Below, one piece after another: positions 5,621 to 12,655 of a stretch of DNA of 19,662 bases. Each line of letters begins with the position of its first letter. The stretch's first letter is position 1. Position numbers and translations under genes: made by a program. The notes beneath the pieces are model-generated. The model searched no databases. It worked only from the letters and a program-made list of their open reading frames with translations, and was not told where the DNA came from. The stretch comes from Bdellovibrionales bacterium (GTDB taxonomy: Bacteria; Bdellovibrionota; UBA2428): contig JAFEAR010000204.1 of the NCBI GenBank assembly GCA_018266335.1, positions 1 through 19,662 of the forward strand, written 5' to 3'.

Positions 5621-7518
5621 AAAAACATCTTGGATCGTGGCTGTATTTGGCTCTCATCGTCGTGGCCGGTGCGCTGGCGTACCACAACAGTTTTCATGGT
5701 GCCTTCGTGCTCGACGACGAGCGGCATATTCAGCAGAATCTGTACATTACTACGCTGTGGCCGCCCTGGCGGAGTATGTTGGCACCCATCAATGCGGCCC
5801 GGCCCATTGTGGGTCTTACCTTTGCCATTAACTACGCGATCAGCGGTCTTGATGTTTGGAGCTATCACGTTTTTGCTCTGATATTTCATATCGGCGCGGC
5901 GCTGCTCATGTTCGGTACTTTGCGTCGTTTGATTCGTCATCCCCGGGCCGAGCAATTGGCTTTCGCCGCTGCTGTGCTCTGGGTGGTTCATCCGCTGAAT
6001 ACGCAGGCGGTTTCGTACATCACGCAGCGCTTTCAGTCGCTCATGGGATTTTTCTTTGTGGCGTCCGTCTACGCGTTTGTCCGGAGTTTTGATGGGCAAG
6101 GAATTCGTGCCAAATATTGGCAGCGCTGGTGTTTAGCCGGTGCGCTGCTGAGTATGGGTTGCAAAGAAGATGCCGTAGTGTTGCCCATTCTCATTCTTGT
6201 TTTGGACGCACTCTGCTTTTCCGATGGTTTTAAATCGGCCCTTAAGCAACGCGCTCATTTTTACGAACTGTTGGCTTCGACCTGGATTTTTCCGCTCGTT
6301 ATGCACTGGATAGCTCCGCGTAGTTTTATCGCCGGAGTGGGAGGGTCCTTCGAACTTCCGTGGTGGCGTTATCTGCTAACGGAAATTGGAGTTATTCAAA
6401 AATACCTACAGCTTGCTATTTGGCCCCGTCATCAAGCCTTCGATTATCTGTGGCTCTTTGCCGCGGATTTGCGGGGATTGGAAACTCCGATTGTCGTTGT
6501 GGGTGGTTTTTTTGCGAGCACCCTTTATTTTCTTATTCGCCGTCGGCGCGTGGCGTTCCTGGGCGTTTGGTTTTTCTTGGGACTCGCGATTTCTTCCAGC
6601 GTAATTCCGATCGCCGATCCGATTTGGGAATATCGGATGTACGTGCCCCTCATGGCCGTATGCGCGGGAGCCGTGTTGCTCGTGGATCGATTGCTGCAAA
6701 AAATGCCGGAGGCTCCAGCGCAAGCATTTAAGGGAGTGCTCTTGGTTGCCCTGGGTGCGCTTTTGGTTCACCTCTCCGTTCGTCGCAACGAGCTCTACAA
6801 GGATCCCGTCGCATTGTGGTCCGATGTTACGGACAAGCAACCTTGGAACGTAAAGGCTTGGTCGAGCCTGGGTGTTTCGTGGGATCGTAAAGGTAATTTG
6901 GATAAGGCGGAAGAGTGCTATCGGCGCTCGATCGCGATTTCTCCGGACTACTTTTACGCCCATCATAACTTGGGGGACGTGCTTGTTCGTCGCGGTAAGG
7001 TTGCGGAGGCCGTGGAGCAGTTTAAAATTGCTATTTCCCTTCAGGACGCCATAGCGATTTCTCACATGCGACTTGCCGAGATTTACCAAAAATTCGGCAA
7101 TATCTCTTTGGCGGTCGAGGAATATGATCGGGCGCTGAAGTATCATCCGGACGAGTTCCCGGCTCTGAATAACAAGGGAACTTTGCTGTTAGCTCTTGGT
7201 CGGGCCGAGGAAGCTGAGGCTATGTTCCGGATGGCCGATTCCGTGGCTCCGAATTCGATTGGCGTTTGGTACAACCTCGGTAATGCCCTGGCTCAGCAGC
7301 AAAAAAATGCCGAAGCTCTCACCTATTTCGAGCGCGTGCTGAATCGCGATCCCAACTATTTCGAAGCCCGGAATAGCATTGGTGCCGTGATGTTCAATTC
7401 TGGGCGTATCGATGCTGCAGAGGAGCAGTTCCTGATGTCGCTTAAGATCAAGCCGGGGAATCCCACGGCAATTCAAAATCTGGAGCTCGTGCGCCGAGAG
7501 CGCGCCAAGAAAAAATAA
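5617..7518 (+). CDS. Second TMTC-type membrane protein with about six C-terminal TPRs
   Basis: This 633-residue homologue has the same architecture as the protein at 2457-4061. The membrane domain (about residues 1-395) has the first-loop aspartate pair (FVLDDE, D33-D34), HPLNTQAVSYITQRFQSLMG, a lysine-acidic GCKEDAVVLPI helix start, and EYRMYVPL in place of the NDRYLYLP of the first copy. From about residue 405 there are six well-formed TPRs, for example AWSSLGVSWDRKGNLDKAEE and VWYNLGNALAQQQKNAEALT, plus a partial seventh and a basic tail. In TMTC-like enzymes the TPRs lie outside the cytoplasmic membrane and are proposed to engage acceptor protein; lipid-linked sugar transfer is an inference. 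It is coupled to the MarC-family gene by an ATGA overlap, and ends 4 bp from the convergent MFS gene. Confidence 0.8.
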   Translation: MKKHLGSWLYLALIVVAGALAYHNSFHGAFVLDDERHIQQNLYITTLWPPWRSMLAPINAARPIVGLTFAINYAISGLDVWSYHVFALIFHIGAALLMFGTLRRLIRHPRAEQLAFAAAVLWVVHPLNTQAVSYITQRFQSLMGFFFVASVYAFVRSFDGQGIRAKYWQRWCLAGALLSMGCKEDAVVLPILILVLDALCFSDGFKSALKQRAHFYELLASTWIFPLVMHWIAPRSFIAGVGGSFELPWWRYLLTEIGVIQKYLQLAIWPRHQAFDYLWLFAADLRGLETPIVVVGGFFASTLYFLIRRRRVAFLGVWFFLGLAISSSVIPIADPIWEYRMYVPLMAVCAGAVLLVDRLLQKMPEAPAQAFKGVLLVALGALLVHLSVRRNELYKDPVALWSDVTDKQPWNVKAWSSLGVSWDRKGNLDKAEECYRRSIAISPDYFYAHHNLGDVLVRRGKVAEAVEQFKIAISLQDAIAISHMRLAEIYQKFGNISLAVEEYDRALKYHPDEFPALNNKGTLLLALGRAEEAEAMFRMADSVAPNSIGVWYNLGNALAQQQKNAEALTYFERVLNRDPNYFEARNSIGAVMFNSGRIDAAEEQFLMSLKIKPGNPTAIQNLELVRRERAKKK

Positions 7519-7522
7519 GCTT

Positions 7523-8746
7523 CTAACTTTCGATGTGGGCTAAGTCGCGGTGCCGAGTTTCGGGCAGCGACCAAACCCACATCGCCGTTAGAATGGCCAA
7601 GGCGAGCGGAACGCCGAGTGCACCGCTCACATCCCAGCGCATGGCAAAGTAAGAAACCACAAAGGGAGCGAATATCTGGGCCCCGCGGGCCAAGTTGTAG
7701 GTAAGTCCCATCGCAAAATTGCGCGATTCCGTGGGGAATAGCTCTGCGAGCAAGGCGCCAAATCCGGCCGTGCAGCCCGAGCCTACGCCCAGGCCCAGCA
7801 TTGTGAGCCAAAACAAGGGACGGTGCTCGAGCAGCCAAGGCCATGCAAAGGCGAGCAGGGCGAGGGAGATGGCGGTGAGAATAGAATACACCGTGTACGC
7901 TTCGCGGCGGCCGTGGCGGTCAGCCATGCGTCCGAAGTACATCATGCCGGCGAATTGCCCGAGCTGTGCGGTCAGAATCCACATGGCGGAGCGGCCGATG
8001 GGTTCGTGAAACTTAGTAATAAAAAATTTGGGCAGCCAAACGTAGCAGGTCCAGTAGGTGCCCAGCTTAAAGGTCGCTAATAAAAGAGCGCGGCCCATGA
8101 GCCAGAGTCCTTGCACCGAGCGCAGCCATTCGCGCGAGCGGGCGCGGCGCGCGCGCGCTTCGGGCGTGTTGCGGGCCACGGCGTTTTCCCAGAGCGGGGA
8201 TTCGGGCATGCGTTTGCGGACCACGAGGGCCCAGAGGGCGGTGAGGCTCGAAAGGCCCATTACGTAACGCCAGCCAATCACGGGCGCCACAAGCAGACCC
8301 ATGATGGCCGCGAGTGCCACGCCCGCGGGTTCGCCGGATTGAAGCCAGGCGCTGGCGCGGCCGCGTTTGTCCTGTGGCGCAGATTCTGCCACGAGCGCGT
8401 GGCCCACGGCCCATTCACCGCCAATACCGAGGCCCGTAAGGCCGCGGAGAATGAAAAAACTCGTTGCGTTGTGCGCGAGCGCCGAGAGTCCGGTGCCCAC
8501 GGAGAAAAGTAGGATGGTCCACCCCATAACGGGTTTGCGACCGTAGCGATCGGCCAGCCAACCAAAAAGGATGCCCCCGAGGCCCGAAGTGCCCAGCGCG
8601 ATGCCTAGCAGCCAAGCTTCTTCGGAGTGCGAAAGTTGCAAATCGGTGCCCACGGTCGGCAGCAGAAATGAAAACAGCGCCAGATCGTAAAAATCGAACA
8701 TCCAGCCGACGTAGCAAATAGCTAAAAGACGTTTGAAAGAAGCCAT
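7523..8746 (-). CDS. Major facilitator superfamily transporter (SHS/MHS-like metabolite:H+ symporter)
   Basis: This is a 12-helix inner-membrane transporter of 407 residues. It has the MFS A-motif GWLADRYGRK at 62-71, RGLTGLGIGGEWAVGHALVA at 101-120 as in sialate/organic-acid symporters of the SHS and MHS families, PESPLWE at the start of the central loop, and a second A-like motif (GRMADRHGRRE) in the C-terminal half. The acidic pair in the first helix (DFYD, D18 and D21) is common in proton-coupled members. The substrate is not predictable. The frame stays open upstream to 9067, but I chose ATG 8746 because MASFKRLLAICYVGWMFDFY is the normal family N-terminus and the extension would run deep into the divergent nucleotidyltransferase gene. 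Confidence 0.85.
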   Translation of the reverse strand: MASFKRLLAICYVGWMFDFYDLALFSFLLPTVGTDLQLSHSEEAWLLGIALGTSGLGGILFGWLADRYGRKPVMGWTILLFSVGTGLSALAHNATSFFILRGLTGLGIGGEWAVGHALVAESAPQDKRGRASAWLQSGEPAGVALAAIMGLLVAPVIGWRYVMGLSSLTALWALVVRKRMPESPLWENAVARNTPEARARRARSREWLRSVQGLWLMGRALLLATFKLGTYWTCYVWLPKFFITKFHEPIGRSAMWILTAQLGQFAGMMYFGRMADRHGRREAYTVYSILTAISLALLAFAWPWLLEHRPLFWLTMLGLGVGSGCTAGFGALLAELFPTESRNFAMGLTYNLARGAQIFAPFVVSYFAMRWDVSGALGVPLALAILTAMWVWSLPETRHRDLAHIES

Positions 8747-8762
8747 CTCGGGGACGCATAAT
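8733..8762 (+). promoter_or_regulatory. Promoter of the CCA/poly(A) nucleotidyltransferase gene
   Basis: TTGAAA (8733-8738), an 18-bp spacer, then CATAAT (8757-8762). The predicted start of transcription is at about 8769-8771, at the ATG (8771), so the message is probably leaderless. The -35 lies inside the divergent MFS gene. Confidence 0.6.
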
Positions 8763-8786
8763 GGCGGATCATGACCGATTCTGCAA
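8758..8786 (-). promoter_or_regulatory. Promoter of the MFS transporter gene
   Basis: On the minus strand TTGCAG (8786-8781), a 17-bp spacer, then CATTAT (8763-8758). The predicted start leaves only about 5 nt before the ATG at 8746. Its -10 overlaps the plus-strand -10 base for base (CATAATG read both ways), so the two divergent promoters cannot be occupied at once. Confidence 0.5.
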
Positions 8787-10225
8787 CCATCGCGCGCACG
8801 CCAGATCAGGAAGTCGAACGGCTGCTGCTGCGGCTCGTGCCCGACTCGCCCTTCCGGGGCCGGGTCTATGCGGTGGGAGGCTATGTGCGTGATGCTCAGT
8901 TGGGAATTGCCAGCAAGGATTTGGACTTGGTGGTGGAGCAACCCGGCGGAGCTCGGGCGCTGACGACTTGGTTGCACGCGAAGCTCGGGGCAGCGGTTAC
9001 TCGGCCCCACGAGTTGGGAGCGGGCTATCCCATTTGGCAAATTGTCTTCCAGTCGGAAGTGAATCACGGCGGAGAAACTTACTTAACCAAGGACGCGACC
9101 ATTGAAGTGGCCGACACGCAGTTCGAAATGTTTCCGGATCCCGAGTCTCGTCAACGGGTCACTCGCTACGGTGATCTGGCGGAAGACTGTCGCCGTCGTG
9201 ATTTTACGGTGAACATGCTCTACCGCGATCTCACGACGGGAAATATTGTGGATCCCTGCGGTCGGGGACTCGGGGATTTGCACGCGGGCGTGTTACGCGG
9301 CCACCCCGAAGTGGATTTGCACAAGATTTTTTCCGATGATCCTCTGCGCATGATTCGTTTAGTGCGTTTTCACGTGCGTTTCGGATGGACGATTCCGACC
9401 GACGTATTGCGGGTGGTCAGTGATTGTGCGGAACGCGTAAAAATTCTCAGCGCTGAGCGAGTGCGCGACGAATTTACGAAGATCATGTTGATGGGGCGGC
9501 TCGGTCCAGCCCTAGAGCTTTTGCGTGCAACGGGATTGCTGCCCGAGCTCTTTCCGGAACTGCTACCGATGATTGGTTGTGGGCAAGACCGACATTATCA
9601 TTCCGAGGGCGATGTCTGGGTGCACACTCTGCGAGTTATTCAAAACACGCCGCCCACGCTGGTGCTGCAATTGGCGGCCCTTCTGCACGATGTAGGTAAG
9701 CCCGCCACGCGCTCCGAACATGGCGATCGGGTAAAGTTTTTGGGGCACGAAAAAATTTCGACCGAAATCGCACGGCATTTTATGCAGCGCTGGAAGTTCG
9801 AATCCGGACTCATTGCTCGAGTGGAGCATTTGGTGGCTTTGCATTTACGGGGCGGAGACGCCACGGCCTGGACCAGTCTGAAGCCGGCGCGTAAATTGAT
9901 TCGCGATGCGGGCGATGCTTTGCCCGATTTGCTGAAACTCATCGAGGCCGATTCGCGCAGCTCGCTCGGGCCCGACGGAAATCCCCGCTTAGAGCATCTA
10001 CCCGTGCTTCACGATCGCTTGGCGCGTGCCGGCGAAATTCCCGTGCAGCGGCGTCCCGTGTTGAATGGGCATGAAGTGATGCAGTTGTTGCAGTTGCCGG
10101 CCGGGCCGGAAATTCGCAGTATTCTCGATGAGCTACGTGAATGGGAAGATGATGAAGCTATTGCCGGCCGTGTGCTGACGCGCGAAGCGGCCGAGGCCCG
10201 TTTGCGCACGCGGCGCCGCGACTAG
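8771..10225 (+). CDS. cca: CCA-adding enzyme / poly(A) polymerase family protein with HD domain
   Basis: This is a class II tRNA nucleotidyltransferase/poly(A) polymerase superfamily protein of 484 residues. The catalytic head has YAVGGYVRDAQLG at 33-45 and the metal-binding pair D50 and D52 in KDLDLVVE. RRRDFTVNMLYRD at 141-153, SDDPLRMIRLVRFHVRFGW and ERVRDEF follow in the expected order. An HD domain comes after, with LLHDVGK (H306-D307) and GHEKISTEIARHF. A role in repairing or building the tRNA 3' CCA end is most likely, and the HD domain would add phosphohydrolase activity as in HD-containing CCA enzymes. The family also holds poly(A) polymerases and A-only or CC-only enzymes, and sequence alone does not separate them. 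No Shine-Dalgarno precedes the ATG. Confidence 0.85.
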   Translation: MTDSATIARTPDQEVERLLLRLVPDSPFRGRVYAVGGYVRDAQLGIASKDLDLVVEQPGGARALTTWLHAKLGAAVTRPHELGAGYPIWQIVFQSEVNHGGETYLTKDATIEVADTQFEMFPDPESRQRVTRYGDLAEDCRRRDFTVNMLYRDLTTGNIVDPCGRGLGDLHAGVLRGHPEVDLHKIFSDDPLRMIRLVRFHVRFGWTIPTDVLRVVSDCAERVKILSAERVRDEFTKIMLMGRLGPALELLRATGLLPELFPELLPMIGCGQDRHYHSEGDVWVHTLRVIQNTPPTLVLQLAALLHDVGKPATRSEHGDRVKFLGHEKISTEIARHFMQRWKFESGLIARVEHLVALHLRGGDATAWTSLKPARKLIRDAGDALPDLLKLIEADSRSSLGPDGNPRLEHLPVLHDRLARAGEIPVQRRPVLNGHEVMQLLQLPAGPEIRSILDELREWEDDEAIAGRVLTREAAEARLRTRRRD

Positions 10226-10240
10226 CGCCCCTCTCTCTCT

Positions 10241-10249
10241 TGCGATACT
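10241..10249 (+). promoter_or_regulatory. Extended -10 promoter of first lipoprotein gene
   Basis: TGCGATACT has the TG of an extended -10 followed after one base by GATACT. The predicted transcript starts near 10256 and carries TAGGAG at 10267-10272, 7 nt before the ATG at 10280. No good -35 is seen in the pyrimidine-rich CTCTCTCTCT upstream. Confidence 0.4.
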
Positions 10250-10279
10250 CTTTGGGCAAATACCTCTAGGAGATTGCTT

Positions 10280-12583
10280 ATGCGTCAAAATATTGGTCTT
10301 CGTGTGTCGTGCTTAGTGCCCCTTGCGCTTGCTGCTTGCGGCGGCGGTTCGAAATCGAATCCTCCGAACGCAACTCCGGATCCCGTTAAAGTCGCGCCTT
10401 CGCAAACGCCGCAGGAAGCACTTGCGCGTTTGAACGAGGTTGATCGTGAGCATTTTGAAAGTTGGAAATCACGTTTGGAGAAGTCGTGCGATGCCAACGC
10501 CATCTTCGACGACAAGTCCGCGACCAGCGGTGTTATTCCCACCGGCATCGACTTAGCGCTTTTTCTGAATGCTTCGGGCCGTTCGCTGCTGATCACCGAT
10601 ACGCAGGGCAATGGATTTGTCGTGGGTAGTCCCGAACACCTGACGGGGAGCGCAACTTCCAGTCTCCAGCGCACCGTCACGGTTAACAATGTGCCGGGCT
10701 ACGCCATCGAGGCGCACACTAAGAGTTTGAATGGTCACTGCGAAATGTGGATCGACGGTCAAAAAGTTTACGACAACCTGTTCGTAGCGCGCTTGCCGGT
10801 GTTGGCGGCATGGGGACCGGCCTCGTCCGCTAAACCGGCAGGTGTCTTTAAACCCCAAATGACTACCGCGCGCACGAATGCCGCTCTAGCTACCTTGGGC
10901 AATCAGGGCTTTGCGGCGCAAGTTTGGAAGGCGTTGGCGCCTTCGCCCAATTCGATTCTGGCGCTCGGTGCCCGCTTTGGGTTGTCGGGCGAAGCTACGA
11001 GTCGGCTTTTCTTTGCTTCTCCGACGGTGCTGGATCATTCGGCGTGGCTCGGGGCGGCGGGCACCTTGCCCTTCAACAACGTTGATGATCGCATTGTGGG
11101 GCCCAAAGCGACGCTCAATGATTTGGTGAGTGGAGAAAAAAATACCAAGGTCGTCGTGCGTGCGGTTCCCCCCGTGCTCGTGGAAGAAGGTCTGCGCAAC
11201 GATGCCGACACCGGCTTGTGGGAAATTAATGCTACGGTGCACTCTGCGCCTGCCGATACGAACGCTTTCGCTTATTCCGTGGTGGGCAGCCCGGCCGTAG
11301 CCGCCGTCAATGCCGACGATACCTACGCGACGACGTGTCTTACGTCTCGTCTTAATTCGCTGCAAGAATTTGAAACGGTCGATGGCAACCACAAGCGGGT
11401 GCAGGCTCCACTCTTTGCTCAGGTATCGGCTCCGTGCCGGGCCCTTTCGCATGACTTCTATGCGGCCACGCTGAACTCCGAGATGGCGCGCACGGCCATC
11501 ATGAATGTGTTTTTGGGTGTGCAGCCGAGTCACGCCACGGATTATCGGGGCTGGGACGTTCCCTTTGTGAATTTCGTGGATCGGTTAACCGTGTTGTCAC
11601 GGCCGGCGAAGTTGCGCGAGTATTTGGATCCCGATACCAAGCTACCCATGGTCACGGCGGCTGATGCCTACGTGAACGAATTTGTGCCCGCGTTTGAAAG
11701 TTTCGCAACGCTTAAGGCCTACTCACATGAAGCAACCTTTACCGGGGCGAGGTGGGCGCTGCGTGGAGATGTGGTGACGAGTGCGCAAATGAGTCGCATG
11801 GCTCGGAGCTTGCAAAACTCCATGGTGCCCTTCGTGGCATCGACGCTGCATTTACTCTCAGATTTGTCGGATGATCCCAGTGCTTTTGATGCCCAGCTTA
11901 GTTTTGCGGAGAATATGAATGCCACGTACAAACAAGCCGGTGAATCCGTGATGGCCGGCGCCCACCTTTTTGGTTTGGAAAGTTGGTTGGCTCGTACCCT
12001 GGATCTCACTCTGCAGAATCAAATCCCCGCGGCGCAATTGCTGGCTTGGGGGCAAACCTTTTCGGCGGCCGCGGCCTTTGCCGATCGCGATCGGGCGCGT
12101 GCTACCGCTAACGATGCCAGTGTAGAGTCGGATATCGGCACGGTGCTCGTGCGGGCACTGGACGAAACTTGGACGGCCTCCCAGTTTGCGGCGCTCGAGA
12201 ACATCACCACTTTGGGCCGCGTGCGCATTGGCTGCCCCTACGGACCGGCGGCCTCCGTGGCGGTTAAGTGTGTAGCCTTCTCGGCCTTCAGCACGGCCGA
12301 CGGAAAGTTTTTTGCACCGAGCTTTGGCGATCGCTACTCCGTGGAAGCGAACAGTTTTTTAAATTACCAGGCCTCCTTGCCCCGCACGACTTACGGAGAC
12401 ATGGCCGATCGACTGGTGGATGCCTTCTTTGCGCCCGTGTGGAGTCACTGCGTAGCGGCCGATTTTACGCAGAAGTCGACGGACATGGGCAAGAACGTTC
12501 AGGCCCTGCGTAATGCGACCGATTTGTTCGGTCGCCGTGCTGCGGAACAAAATATCGAAAAGACTCTGCAGGACTGTTCCTAA
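10280..12583 (+). CDS. Large Cys-rich lipoprotein of unknown function
   Basis: This 767-residue protein has a lipoprotein signal peptide: MRQNIGLRVSCLVPLALAAC with lipobox L-A-A-C (lipidated C20), then the flexible GGGSKSNPPNATPDP tether. The mature chain contains eight further cysteines spread over the whole length (for example SCDANAIFD, NGHCEMW, SAPCRAL, RIGCPYG and the terminal QDCS), which suggests up to four periplasmic disulfides. I recognise no domain. The rest looks like a globular, mainly helical protein (long Ala/Phe-rich segments between 470 and 640). An in-frame TTG lies six bases upstream, but ATG 10280 has the well-spaced TAGGAG. The next two genes also encode envelope proteins. 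Function unknown. Confidence 0.85.
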   Translation: MRQNIGLRVSCLVPLALAACGGGSKSNPPNATPDPVKVAPSQTPQEALARLNEVDREHFESWKSRLEKSCDANAIFDDKSATSGVIPTGIDLALFLNASGRSLLITDTQGNGFVVGSPEHLTGSATSSLQRTVTVNNVPGYAIEAHTKSLNGHCEMWIDGQKVYDNLFVARLPVLAAWGPASSAKPAGVFKPQMTTARTNAALATLGNQGFAAQVWKALAPSPNSILALGARFGLSGEATSRLFFASPTVLDHSAWLGAAGTLPFNNVDDRIVGPKATLNDLVSGEKNTKVVVRAVPPVLVEEGLRNDADTGLWEINATVHSAPADTNAFAYSVVGSPAVAAVNADDTYATTCLTSRLNSLQEFETVDGNHKRVQAPLFAQVSAPCRALSHDFYAATLNSEMARTAIMNVFLGVQPSHATDYRGWDVPFVNFVDRLTVLSRPAKLREYLDPDTKLPMVTAADAYVNEFVPAFESFATLKAYSHEATFTGARWALRGDVVTSAQMSRMARSLQNSMVPFVASTLHLLSDLSDDPSAFDAQLSFAENMNATYKQAGESVMAGAHLFGLESWLARTLDLTLQNQIPAAQLLAWGQTFSAAAAFADRDRARATANDASVESDIGTVLVRALDETWTASQFAALENITTLGRVRIGCPYGPAASVAVKCVAFSAFSTADGKFFAPSFGDRYSVEANSFLNYQASLPRTTYGDMADRLVDAFFAPVWSHCVAADFTQKSTDMGKNVQALRNATDLFGRRAAEQNIEKTLQDCS

Positions 12584-12643
12584 GCCAACTTAAGTAGGCA
12601 TTCTTAACACGATCTTAATTTGTGGGTGGCCCCCGGCGCCCAT

Positions 12644-12649
12644 TAGAAT
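12644..12649 (+). promoter_or_regulatory. -10 box of the VWA-protein gene
   Basis: TAGAAT (5 of 6 consensus) ends 6 bp before the ATG at 12656, predicting transcription from the start codon itself. A partial -35 (TTGTGG, 12620-12625) lies 18 bp upstream. The short GAGCGG before the ATG is too close to act as a normal Shine-Dalgarno. Confidence 0.45.
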
Positions 12650-12655
12650 GAGCGG

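Noticed and set aside
8747..9067. Upstream extension of the MFS frame to give a 514-residue protein
   Set aside because: The extra 107 residues resemble no transporter N-terminus and lie opposite the conserved nucleotidyltransferase coding sequence. The normal MFS N-terminus and a promoter-like site fit ATG 8746.
10274..10279. TTG start six bases upstream for the first lipoprotein
   Set aside because: ATG 10280 has TAGGAG at 7 nt spacing and gives a standard lipoprotein signal peptide.
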